NCBI GenBank assembly: GCA_001873585.1 | Contig: MNZL01000130.1 | Coordinates: forward strand, 1-6,491 | Origin: Rhodobacterales bacterium CG2_30_65_12 | GTDB taxonomy: Bacteria > Pseudomonadota > Alphaproteobacteria > Rhodobacterales > Rhodobacteraceae | Length of the DNA stretch: 6,491 nucleotides | Direction: 5' to 3' | Part shown: positions 1 to 5,847 of the stretch, in pieces | How positions within the stretch are numbered: position 1 is the first letter of the stretch | Layout of the letters: each line of letters starts with the position of its first letter | Position numbers and translations under genes: made by a program | The notes under the pieces: model-generated | The model's database searches: none | What the model was told of the DNA's origin: nothing | Seen by the model: the letters and a program-made list of their open reading frames with translations, nothing else

Positions 1-1784
1 TTGTCGTAAGCCACGCCGCCGATCATCTGCACCCCCTTGGCGCGCAGGCTGGCGCGGTGGATCCAGCCTGTCGTGCGACCAAGCGATTTGCCCAGCCCCC
101 CGGGCTTGCGCTGCAACAGCGTAACCTGCCGGGGGCTTGGCGCGGGCACCGGGGCCACCAGCCCGCCGGCCACCTCGGCCGGATCGCCCACGCCCCACTC
201 GACGCGCCACAACGCGAGGTTTTCGGTCGGGCTTTCGCCAGTGTGGGTGAGAAACTCGGCCACGTCGAAGCCGATCCCGCCAGCGCCGATGATCGCGACC
301 CGCGCGCCCACCTCCGCGCCGGTCAGCACATCGAGATAGCTCAGCACCCGACCGCCTTCGTTGGCAATCCCCGGATCGCGCGGCGTTACCCCGGTGGCGA
401 CGATCACCGCGTCGAACCCAGCCAGCGTGCGCACATCTGCCTCACTCCCCAGCCGAACCTCCACTCCGCGTCGCTCCAGCATCGTCTCGAACCAGCGGAT
501 CAGCCCGCGAAACTCCTCCTTTCCCGGCACCACCGCCGCAAGATGAAGCTGCCCGCCCACCCGCTCGGCCTTCTCGAACAGAGTGACGCGATGCCCGCGC
601 GCCGCTGCGGTGATCGCCGCCGCCATGCCTGCGGGGCCCGCGCCCACCACGGCGATGCGCTTGATCACATCGGCGGGCGCGTCGGTAATCTCGGTCTCAT
701 GCGCCGCACGCGGGTTGACGAGGCAAGAGGCGATCTTGCCGGAAAAGGTGTGGTCAAGGCAGGCCTGGTTGCAGGCGATGCAGGGCGCGATCTCGTCGGC
801 CCGGCCCTGCGCCGCCTTCGCCACGAAATCCGGGTCGGCCAGGAAGGGCCGCGCCATGCTCACCATGTCGGCCACGCCCGCAGCCAGCAGCTCCTCGGCC
901 AAAGCCGGGTTGTTGATCCGGTTGGAGGCGATCACCGGCACACCCACCTCGCCCATGAGCTTCTGCGTCAGCCAGGCGAAAGCGGCACGCGGCACGCTTG
1001 TGGCGATGGTCGGCACCCGCGCCTCATGCCAGCCGATGCCGCTGTTGAGGATCGTCGCCCCGGCCGCCTCAACGGCGCGCGCGAGCTCCAGCACTTGATC
1101 GAAGGTCGAGCCTTCCGGCACGAGGTCGATCAGCGAGAGGCGGTAGATCAGGATGAAGTCAGCCCCCAGGGCCGCGCGCACCCGGACCACCACCTCCACC
1201 GGCAATCGCATCCGGTTCTTGTAGGCTCCGCCCCAGTCGTCGTCGCGCCGGTTGGTGTGGCGCACCAGGAACTGGTTGAGAAAATAGCCCTCGCTGCCCA
1301 TGATCTCGACGCCATCATAGCCGGCCTCGCGCGCAAGCCGCGCCGCTTGCACGAAATCGGCGATCTGCTTTTCAATCCCGGCCGCGTCGAGCGCAGCAGG
1401 GGCGAAAGGCGAAATCGGCGATTTTATCGCCGAGGCGCTCACGCAGTCCTTGCCGTAGGCATATCGGCCTGCGTGCAGGATCTGCATGGCGATCTTGCCG
1501 CCTGCGGCATGCACCCGCGCGGTTACCCGGGCGTGGTTGGCCACATCCTGAGCCGTAATCATCGCCGCCGCGCCGGGAAACACCGCGCCTTCCGGGTTCG
1601 GCGCGATCCCACCGGTAACGATCAGCCCGGCCGCCCCCGCCGCGCGGCGCGCATAATAGTCCGCGACCCGCCCCCAATCGCCGCGCTCTTCAAGGCCGGT
1701 GTGCATCGAGCCCATCAGCACCCGGTTGCGAAGCGTGGTGAAGCCAAGATCGAGCGGTGCCAACAGGCGCGGGTAATCGGTCAT
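1..1784 (-). CDS. fadH: NADPH-dependent 2,4-dienoyl-CoA reductase FadH (3' end cut by window edge)
   Basis: Cytoplasmic iron-sulfur flavoenzyme that reduces 2,4-dienoyl-CoA with NADPH, so that unsaturated fatty acids with even-position double bonds can finish beta-oxidation. The 594 visible residues align from memory along the E. coli protein (about 672 residues), so roughly 80 C-terminal residues lie outside the window. The N-terminal FMN-binding TIM barrel (about 1-330) carries the expected catalytic Tyr167 in GSEGY and His253 in GIGWHEAR. The 4Fe-4S ligands are Cys335, 338, 342 and 354 (CxxCxxxC then C). The FAD/NADPH part follows, with dinucleotide motifs GAGPAG at 381-386 and GAGGIG at 500-505; LGKTTGWIH-like sequence appears near the cut as LGRTTGWIH. 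The ATG at 1784 has a strong Shine-Dalgarno, GGGAGGA, five bases upstream. No damage is seen. A 129-base gap separates it from the upstream gene, so it may have its own promoter. The family call is firm; the physiological substrate range is inferred. Confidence 0.96.
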   Translation of the reverse strand, partial: MTDYPRLLAPLDLGFTTLRNRVLMGSMHTGLEERGDWGRVADYYARRAAGAAGLIVTGGIAPNPEGAVFPGAAAMITAQDVANHARVTARVHAAGGKIAMQILHAGRYAYGKDCVSASAIKSPISPFAPAALDAAGIEKQIADFVQAARLAREAGYDGVEIMGSEGYFLNQFLVRHTNRRDDDWGGAYKNRMRLPVEVVVRVRAALGADFILIYRLSLIDLVPEGSTFDQVLELARAVEAAGATILNSGIGWHEARVPTIATSVPRAAFAWLTQKLMGEVGVPVIASNRINNPALAEELLAAGVADMVSMARPFLADPDFVAKAAQGRADEIAPCIACNQACLDHTFSGKIASCLVNPRAAHETEITDAPADVIKRIAVVGAGPAGMAAAITAAARGHRVTLFEKAERVGGQLHLAAVVPGKEEFRGLIRWFETMLERRGVEVRLGSEADVRTLAGFDAVIVATGVTPRDPGIANEGGRVLSYLDVLTGAEVGARVAIIGAGGIGFDVAEFLTHTGESPTENLALWRVEWGVGDPAEVAGGLVAPVPAPSPRQVTLLQRKPGGLGKSLGRTTGWIHRASLRAKGVQMIGGVAYD

Positions 1785-1803
1785 GCGTGTCCTCCCGATG
1801 AAA

Positions 1804-1833
1804 AGCCTAGCCGAGCCCCGCGCCCCCAGTCAC
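1804..1833 (-). promoter_or_regulatory. Possible sigma-70-like promoter of fadH
   Basis: Read on the minus strand, GTGACT (1833-1828, four of six matches to TTGACA) is followed after 18 bases by TAGGCT (1809-1804, three of six matches to TATAAT). Transcription would start close to the Shine-Dalgarno of fadH, giving a leader of only about a dozen bases. The match is weak and GC-rich genomes produce such matches by chance; no operator for a fatty-acid regulator was recognised in the gap. Confidence 0.22.
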
Positions 1834-1880
1834 CCCGGACGCAACGTAATGCTCTTTCATCTTGCGATACATATCCCACC

Positions 1881-1906
1881 GGGGTCCGGGGCTGTGACCC
1901 CCCCGG
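1881..1906 (-). terminator. GC-rich inverted repeats after the coiled-coil gene, possible weak terminator
   Basis: Two mutually exclusive perfect 6-bp hairpins overlap here, just after the stop codon of the 123-residue gene: CCGGGG (1886-1891) with CCCCGG (1901-1906), loop 9; and GGGGTC (1881-1886) with GACCCC (1896-1901), loop 9. There is no T run after them in the minus direction, so this is not a standard intrinsic terminator. It could be a Rho-assisted 3' end, an mRNA 3' stabiliser, or chance in GC-rich DNA. Confidence 0.25.
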
Positions 1907-1913
1907 CGCCGGC

Positions 1914-2285
1914 TCACATCGTCTCGCTGCAATGGCGCCGGAATGCGCGCTTGAGCATGTCGAGTTCCTCGCGCAACAGGTCCAACTCGGCGCGAATATC
2001 CTCTTCCAGCGGCTGCCCGGTCACGATGCTGAAACTGGCCAGCCGCGCATCGGTGCCCAAGTCGGTGATGACGAAGGTCTGCACCCCCTCACTCAAGAGT
2101 TCTGCCGGGATCGGCACCTGGACAAGAAACTGCCCCGGCACTTCCGGATTTTCGCGTACGGCGGCCCCGTCTATCGGGCGCGACAGGTGAGTTACCTCGA
2201 TCTCGGGCCGGGTCTCGGCCCCGGTCAGCACCCCTTCCCAGACCCCGGCCTGGATCCGCGTCTTGGTCAGCTTCAACTCGGCCAT
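1914..2285 (-). CDS. Conserved hypothetical protein with C-terminal coiled coil
   Basis: A 123-residue soluble protein that I recognise only as a conserved uncharacterised Rhodobacterales protein; I cannot name a Pfam family. The first 90 residues look beta-rich, with alternating hydrophobics such as GQFLVQVPIP (51-60) and VQTFVITDLG (68-77). Residues 93-117 (LEEDIRAELDLLREELDML and on) form a charged heptad-like helix ending in a basic KRAFRRH patch. There is no signal peptide and no membrane segment, so a cytoplasmic, oligomeric or scaffold protein is plausible; this is inference from composition. The single Cys119 is near the C-terminus. The ATG at 2285 is preceded by GGGGG about eight bases upstream, overlapping the TAG stop of the upstream gene, which suggests translational coupling with it. 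Confidence 0.82.
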   Translation of the reverse strand: MAELKLTKTRIQAGVWEGVLTGAETRPEIEVTHLSRPIDGAAVRENPEVPGQFLVQVPIPAELLSEGVQTFVITDLGTDARLASFSIVTGQPLEEDIRAELDLLREELDMLKRAFRRHCSETM

Positions 2286-2297
2286 CGGCTTTACCCC

Positions 2298-3071
2298 CTA
2301 CAGATCTGCGCGCGGACGGCGGCTGAACGTGACGTCGCGCAAGATCACCTGGTTCATCTTCGGCCCTTCGAAGATCAGATCAACCCAGGCCGCCTCGACC
2401 CGCTTTTCGTTGAGCTTTGTGTAGGCGAGGTCGAATTCGACCATGATCTCGCCCCCCTCCAGCGGCAGCTCGCGCACCATCTGCTCGGTGTTCGGGCCGT
2501 GGCGCACGTTGAGTCGGGCGAAAATCTCCAGCGGCGCTTCGGTTTCGACCACCGAGGTCATCCGCACGAGGTGATTGCGCTTGAGCCCGCGCACCGCCTC
2601 CGGTGGCAGCTCGACCACCAGCGACAGAAACGAGCCATCAAAGTTGAACACGTCCATCTTCAGGCCGTAAGGCGCCAGGTCGGCCTCGCGGCGGTTGCGA
2701 ACCTGGCGCACCGTGAGCTCGGAAATTTTGCAATCGTGAAACAGCGTTACCTCGTCGCCAAACCTTGCCTTGGTCGGGGCCGCCGCCATGCCGATAGGGG
2801 TGATCGGGCCGCTCCAGAGCTGCGGCCGCCAGGCCCAATCCGAATGCAGCGGCTTGGGGAAGGTGCTGGAGCCGATCAGCGGCAGGGTGAGCCGGCTGTC
2901 GGCGATGTGCAGCACCCGGTCGAGCACCTGGCGCAGCTGCAGGGCGCGCTGGCGCAGCGGGCGCAGGTCGGCCAGACTCATCCGGGCGGCCCGGACGCCG
3001 AGCCGCTCCCAACGGCGTATTTGGTGCCGATGCAAAGCGTGGCCGAAAAAACCGAGGAAGAAGGAAGCCAT
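2298..3071 (-). CDS. Conserved hypothetical protein, probably DUF6478 family
   Basis: A 257-residue protein of unknown function. From memory it matches the DUF6478 family, found mainly in Rhodobacterales; that assignment was not checked. Residues 1-60 are helical and arginine-rich after a short hydrophobic start (MASFFLGFF), too short for a normal signal peptide. DWAWRP (78-83) looks like a conserved aromatic motif. The second half is rich in beta-strand patterns (FNFDGSFLSLVVELP at 142-156; FARLNVRHGPNTEQ at 184-197; WVDLIFEG at 229-236; VTFSRRP at 247-253) and reads like a jelly-roll or carbohydrate-binding-type beta sandwich; this fold idea is inference only. ATG 3071 is the only ATG, GTG or TTG after the upstream in-frame TAA (3111-3113), but no clear Shine-Dalgarno precedes it. 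The next gene begins 12 bases after its stop. Confidence 0.85.
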   Translation of the reverse strand: MASFFLGFFGHALHRHQIRRWERLGVRAARMSLADLRPLRQRALQLRQVLDRVLHIADSRLTLPLIGSSTFPKPLHSDWAWRPQLWSGPITPIGMAAAPTKARFGDEVTLFHDCKISELTVRQVRNRREADLAPYGLKMDVFNFDGSFLSLVVELPPEAVRGLKRNHLVRMTSVVETEAPLEIFARLNVRHGPNTEQMVRELPLEGGEIMVEFDLAYTKLNEKRVEAAWVDLIFEGPKMNQVILRDVTFSRRPRADL

Positions 3072-3128
3072 GATCAGGGAATCGCCTTGGACACGGGATT
3101 GTTTCCATTCTTAGGACAAAAGGTTTCT

Positions 3129-3833
3129 TTAGAGCAAACGATTGAAAAAAGATGCCAATCTGTCGTCTGCCTCAGCCGCCACGGCGGTGGCGCGGCCGCG
3201 CTGCGCCGCGCCGCCATTAGCCTTGCGGATTGCCGCCACGAAAGCGCGCGCGAGTTTGGCTCCGGCGCGGTCATCGAGCGGGGCGTCGCGGTAGCCCGAA
3301 ACGGTTACGGTAACCAGCTGCCCCGCCGCCTCGAACACGCCGCGCCAATAATCGCCGGAGAGTTCGCCTGCGCTTTCACCATCCTCGGCATGCACCAGCA
3401 CCAGCCCGTCATCGCGCTCAAGGTCGATCACCGTTGCGACGGCGCCGTCGTCGCCGCGCGCCAGCACTGCATGGCCTGCCTCGGTGGCGAAAAATGCCGC
3501 CGCCCGGTCGAGCGCGGCGGCATCGAGCGGGGCGGTGGCCGAAGTGACCGAGGCGGTGAGCATCGCTGGCCGGCGTGGTTTGGCATCGCGCGGGTTGCCG
3601 GAGACCACGGCGCAACTGCCAAGCACCGCAAAGGCCCCCTCGGCGGTTTCGCGCGTGGCACCATTGTCTATACAATAGCCTTTCGGCCCGGCGATGGTGA
3701 AGCCTTTCGACATCACTTGCACCTGGGCCGGCGCGCGCGCCATCGCTTCATCGCCGTCGGGCGCATTCAGGCAGCCTGCCAGAACCGTTCCCGCCAGACC
3801 CAAAGCCAGCACCACCTTGATCCCATTCGCCAC
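3129..3833 (-). CDS. Predicted lipoprotein of unknown function
   Basis: A 234-residue protein with a typical lipoprotein signal: Lys6, a hydrophobic stretch from Val7, and the lipobox LAGC with the lipidated Cys at position 21. After processing it should be membrane-anchored in the periplasm or at the outer membrane. The mature part has two more early cysteines (Cys54 in GYCIDNG, Cys74 in LGSC) that could form a disulfide in the periplasm. It then alternates alanine-rich helices with strands (VIDLERDDGLVLVHAED, QLVTVTVSGYRD) and ends in a basic, alanine-rich tail. I recall similar unnamed proteins in Rhodobacteraceae but no function. The start is GTG at 3833: the open frame runs much further upstream, antisense to the CPBP gene, but only this start places the lipobox correctly and has a strong GGGAGGGG Shine-Dalgarno. 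It diverges from the CPBP gene. Confidence 0.85.
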   Translation of the reverse strand: MANGIKVVLALGLAGTVLAGCLNAPDGDEAMARAPAQVQVMSKGFTIAGPKGYCIDNGATRETAEGAFAVLGSCAVVSGNPRDAKPRRPAMLTASVTSATAPLDAAALDRAAAFFATEAGHAVLARGDDGAVATVIDLERDDGLVLVHAEDGESAGELSGDYWRGVFEAAGQLVTVTVSGYRDAPLDDRAGAKLARAFVAAIRKANGGAAQRGRATAVAAEADDRLASFFNRLL

Positions 3834-3838
3834 GTCAG

Positions 3839-3846
3839 CCCCTCCC
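3839..3846 (-). promoter_or_regulatory. Shine-Dalgarno that fixes the GTG start of the lipoprotein gene
   Basis: GGGAGGGG on the minus strand lies five bases before GTG 3833 and is the strongest ribosome-binding match near any candidate start. It supports the 234-residue product over the longer open frame, which has no lipobox near its N-terminus. Confidence 0.7.
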
Positions 3847-3868
3847 GCAGTCCCGTGCCGTTGCGGGA
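3843..3868 (-). repeat. Perfect 7-bp inverted repeat overlapping the lipoprotein ribosome-binding site
   Basis: TCCCGCA (3843-3849) and TGCGGGA (3862-3868) are perfect reverse complements separated by 12 bases. If the minus-strand transcript begins far enough upstream, the hairpin would pair with the GGGA half of the lipoprotein Shine-Dalgarno. Alternatively it is an operator-like palindrome in the divergent promoter region. The arms contain GC-rich words that are common in this genome, so chance is possible. Confidence 0.35.
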
Positions 3869-3897
3869 TTGGTAGGCGAGCGGGCGGCGCGGTGCAA
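3869..3897 (-). promoter_or_regulatory. Possible promoter of the lipoprotein gene
   Basis: Minus-strand TTGCAC (3897-3892) and TACCAA (3874-3869) are separated by 17 bases. The -35 keeps the important TTG, and the -10 matches at three of six positions. Transcription would start near 3862, leaving a leader of about 30 bases. The match is weak, but geometry and place are right for a promoter diverging from the CPBP gene. Confidence 0.25.
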
Positions 3898-3910
3898 GCG
3901 CGCCAGCGGC

Positions 3911-3939
3911 TGGACCTTGCCCGACACACAGCGTTATCT
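3911..3939 (+). promoter_or_regulatory. Possible promoter of the CPBP-accD-folC group
   Basis: TGGACC (3911-3916, four of six matches to TTGACA) lies 17 bases before TTATCT (3934-3939; TATCTG one base on matches slightly better). The start would fall about 20 bases before the CPBP ATG. This is a low-information match, reported because the intergenic region must hold a plus-strand promoter if the three downstream genes form one operon. Confidence 0.22.
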
Positions 3940-3963
3940 GGTCGCAGCACGGAGAACCGCACG

Positions 3964-4884
3964 ATGACCCAGCCGCCATTCTGGCAACCGGCCATGGCCC
4001 GCAACCAGCCTTGGCGCACGGCGCTCGGGCTCGGGCTGGTTGCGGTTGTCTTCGTCGCCGCCTCGGTCGGCATTATTTTCGTCGCCGCCCGGGCGCTGGG
4101 CCTGCCCGGCTGGCAAGTGGCACAGGCAAACACGCCCGCCACCGCCGCCGCCTACTTTCTCACCTTCGCGGGCTTCCACCTCGGGCTCGCCGTGGCGCTC
4201 CCGCTCGTACACCGGCGCGGCTACGCGAGCCTGTTCGGCCCGGCGCGGCGGCTGACCCTTTCGCACTTTGCCATTGGCACCGGCGCCACCTTCACCATCG
4301 CTGCCGGGCTCTACAGTCTGATGGGGCTTGAACACCTCGTGCTGCCCGAAGGCGTCTCGCCGCCACTCATCCGCAATCTCGCGTTTGCCCCCTGGCTGGC
4401 CTGGCTCCTGCCCGCGCTCCTGCTCATCTTCATTCAGACCCTTGCCGAGGAAGCGCTGTTTCGCGGCTATCTGCTGCAGCAGCTCCGCGCCAGGTTCCGC
4501 TCACCGCTGATCTGGGCGGTGCTGCCCTCGCTCGCCTTCGGTGCCCTGCACTACGATGCGCAAACTTACGGCGTGATCAACGCCGGCGCCTATGTGCTCA
4601 ACGCCACGGTGCTCGGCACACTCGCCGCCGTCCTCACCCTGCGCACCGGCAATCTCGCCGCCGCTGCCGGGCTTCATTTCGGCAACAACGCCATTCTGGT
4701 GCTGGTTGGCCTCGACGGCACGCTTGACGGGTTTTCGCTTTACACCGTCGCGCTTGATCTCAGGAACGGCTACACCAGCTATTCGATCCTCACCCAGACC
4801 GCCGCCATGGCGTTTGCCTTCTGGCTATGGTGGCGCTGGATGAACCGGCACCGGCCGATTGCAAACGCCGCCCACGGGCTTTAG
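3964..4884 (+). CDS. CPBP-family intramembrane metalloprotease homologue
   Basis: A 306-residue polytopic membrane protein of the CPBP (CAAX protease / bacteriocin-processing, formerly Abi) family. The three family motifs are intact: EEALFRG with Glu162, Glu163 and Arg167; FGALH with His196; and HFGNN with His238 and Asn242. These residues are expected to form the intramembrane active site, so the protein is probably catalytically competent, but its substrate cannot be read from the sequence. Hydrophobic segments lie roughly at 20-45, 61-82, 101-120, 140-160, 181-197, 206-226, 230-250 and 275-293, predicting about eight membrane spans. The ATG at 3964 has GGAG nine bases upstream and starts just before the first membrane segment, although the frame is open further upstream. 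accD begins 27 bases after its stop, which suggests cotranscription; the lipoprotein gene diverges upstream. No bacteriocin precursor or immunity partner is visible nearby. Confidence 0.92.
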   Translation: MTQPPFWQPAMARNQPWRTALGLGLVAVVFVAASVGIIFVAARALGLPGWQVAQANTPATAAAYFLTFAGFHLGLAVALPLVHRRGYASLFGPARRLTLSHFAIGTGATFTIAAGLYSLMGLEHLVLPEGVSPPLIRNLAFAPWLAWLLPALLLIFIQTLAEEALFRGYLLQQLRARFRSPLIWAVLPSLAFGALHYDAQTYGVINAGAYVLNATVLGTLAAVLTLRTGNLAAAAGLHFGNNAILVLVGLDGTLDGFSLYTVALDLRNGYTSYSILTQTAAMAFAFWLWWRWMNRHRPIANAAHGL

Positions 4885-4911
4885 GTAAAGCCAAGCAGTC
4901 GAGGACCCACG

Positions 4912-5847
4912 ATGAACTGGATTTCCAACTACGTCCGCCCCCGGATCAATTCGTTGTTCTCGCGCCGAGAGGTGCCCGAGAACCTGTGGATCAAGTGCCC
5001 CGAATGTGGGCAGATGCTGTTTCACCGCGAGCTGGAAGACAATCTCAACGTCTGCACCGCGTGCGACCATCACATGGCGATCACCCCGCGCGACCGGTTC
5101 GCCGCGCTGTTTGACGGCGGGGTTTTCGTCGAGATCAAGGTGCCTGCGGCGGTGGAGGATCCGCTGAAGTTCCGCGATCAGAAGAGATACCCCGAGCGGA
5201 TGCGGGCGGCGCAGAAAGCCACCGGCGAGCCGGATGCGATGCTGGTGGCCGAGGGCGAAATCAGCCGCACGCCGATCGTCGCCGCAGCACAGGATTTTGC
5301 CTTCATGGGTGGCTCGATGGGCATGTATGTGGGCAACGCGATCATTGCCGCCGCCGAGCGCGCGGTGAAGCTGAAGCGCCCGCTGGTGCTGTTTTCCGCC
5401 GCCGGTGGCGCGCGGATGCAGGAGGGCATTCTGAGCCTGATGCAGATGCCACGCACCACCGTTGCGGTGGAGATGGTGAAAGAGGCCGGGTTGCCCTACA
5501 TCGTCGTGCTCACCCATCCCACCACCGGCGGCGTGACGGCGAGCTATGCAATGCTGGGTGACGTGCACATCGCCGAGCCCAATGCGCTGATCTGTTTCGC
5601 CGGCCCCCGGGTGATTGAACAGACGATCCGCGAAAAGCTGCCCGAGGGCTTCCAGCGCGCCGAATACCTGCTCGACCACGGCATGCTCGACCGCGTGACC
5701 CATCGCAAGAAGCTCAAGGACGAGCTGGTGACGATCCTGCGGATGCTGATGAAGCAAACACCGGCGGTGAAGGGCGCGTTGCCCGCGCCCGAAGACACCG
5801 CGGAGTTGGCCGCGCCGAAGCCCGATGAAGCGGTGACCAAGGCGTGA
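4912..5847 (+). CDS. accD: Acetyl-CoA carboxylase carboxyltransferase subunit beta (AccD)
   Basis: With AccA, this subunit transfers the carboxyl group from carboxybiotin on AccB to acetyl-CoA, making malonyl-CoA, the committed step of fatty-acid synthesis in the cytoplasm. The 311 residues are close to the usual length (E. coli about 304). The N-terminal zinc ribbon is complete: Cys29 and Cys32 (CPEC), Cys48 and Cys51 (CTAC). The crotonase-like carboxyltransferase core follows, with GGARMQEG at 165-172, TTGGVTASYAMLGD at 204-217 and FAGPRVIEQT at 229-238. The last 25 or so residues are a Pro/Ala/Glu-rich tail that is probably disordered. The ATG at 4912 has GAGGA seven bases upstream. It follows the CPBP gene by 27 bases and overlaps folC, the usual partner in proteobacteria. 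No accA or accBC is in the window. Confidence 0.98.
   Translation: MNWISNYVRPRINSLFSRREVPENLWIKCPECGQMLFHRELEDNLNVCTACDHHMAITPRDRFAALFDGGVFVEIKVPAAVEDPLKFRDQKRYPERMRAAQKATGEPDAMLVAEGEISRTPIVAAAQDFAFMGGSMGMYVGNAIIAAAERAVKLKRPLVLFSAAGGARMQEGILSLMQMPRTTVAVEMVKEAGLPYIVVLTHPTTGGVTASYAMLGDVHIAEPNALICFAGPRVIEQTIREKLPEGFQRAEYLLDHGMLDRVTHRKKLKDELVTILRMLMKQTPAVKGALPAPEDTAELAAPKPDEAVTKA

Noticed and set aside
1785..1913. Possible small RNA or riboswitch in the gap upstream of fadH
   Set aside because: The gap is only 129 bases, holds short overlapping GC-rich hairpins without a T run, and matches no riboswitch or RNA family I recognise.
57..3875. 1272-codon plus-strand open frame as a real giant gene
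   Set aside because: It lies exactly opposite four minus-strand genes, one of which (fadH) is unmistakable. Its product is a low-complexity His/Arg/Ala-rich mirror with no recognisable domain, and no ribosome-binding site was recognised at its GTG start.
3694..3963. N-terminal extension of the CPBP frame upstream of 3964
   Set aside because: It would overlap the divergent lipoprotein gene, and the extra residues have no membrane character; ATG 3964 with GGAG upstream gives a normal CPBP N-terminus.
3834..4142. N-terminal extension of the lipoprotein frame into the CPBP gene
   Set aside because: The extension is antisense to the start of the CPBP gene and would bury the lipobox about 120 residues inside the protein; GTG 3833 with its strong Shine-Dalgarno explains the start.
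3964..4884. CPBP homologue as part of a bacteriocin or phage-defence module
   Set aside because: The family was once called Abi, but no bacteriocin precursor, transporter, toxin or mobile element lies beside it; its neighbours are housekeeping genes.
4825..5757. 310-codon minus-strand open frame opposite accD
   Set aside because: It is a mirror of accD, whose zinc ribbon and carboxyltransferase motifs are certain; the minus translation is His/Arg-rich without domains.
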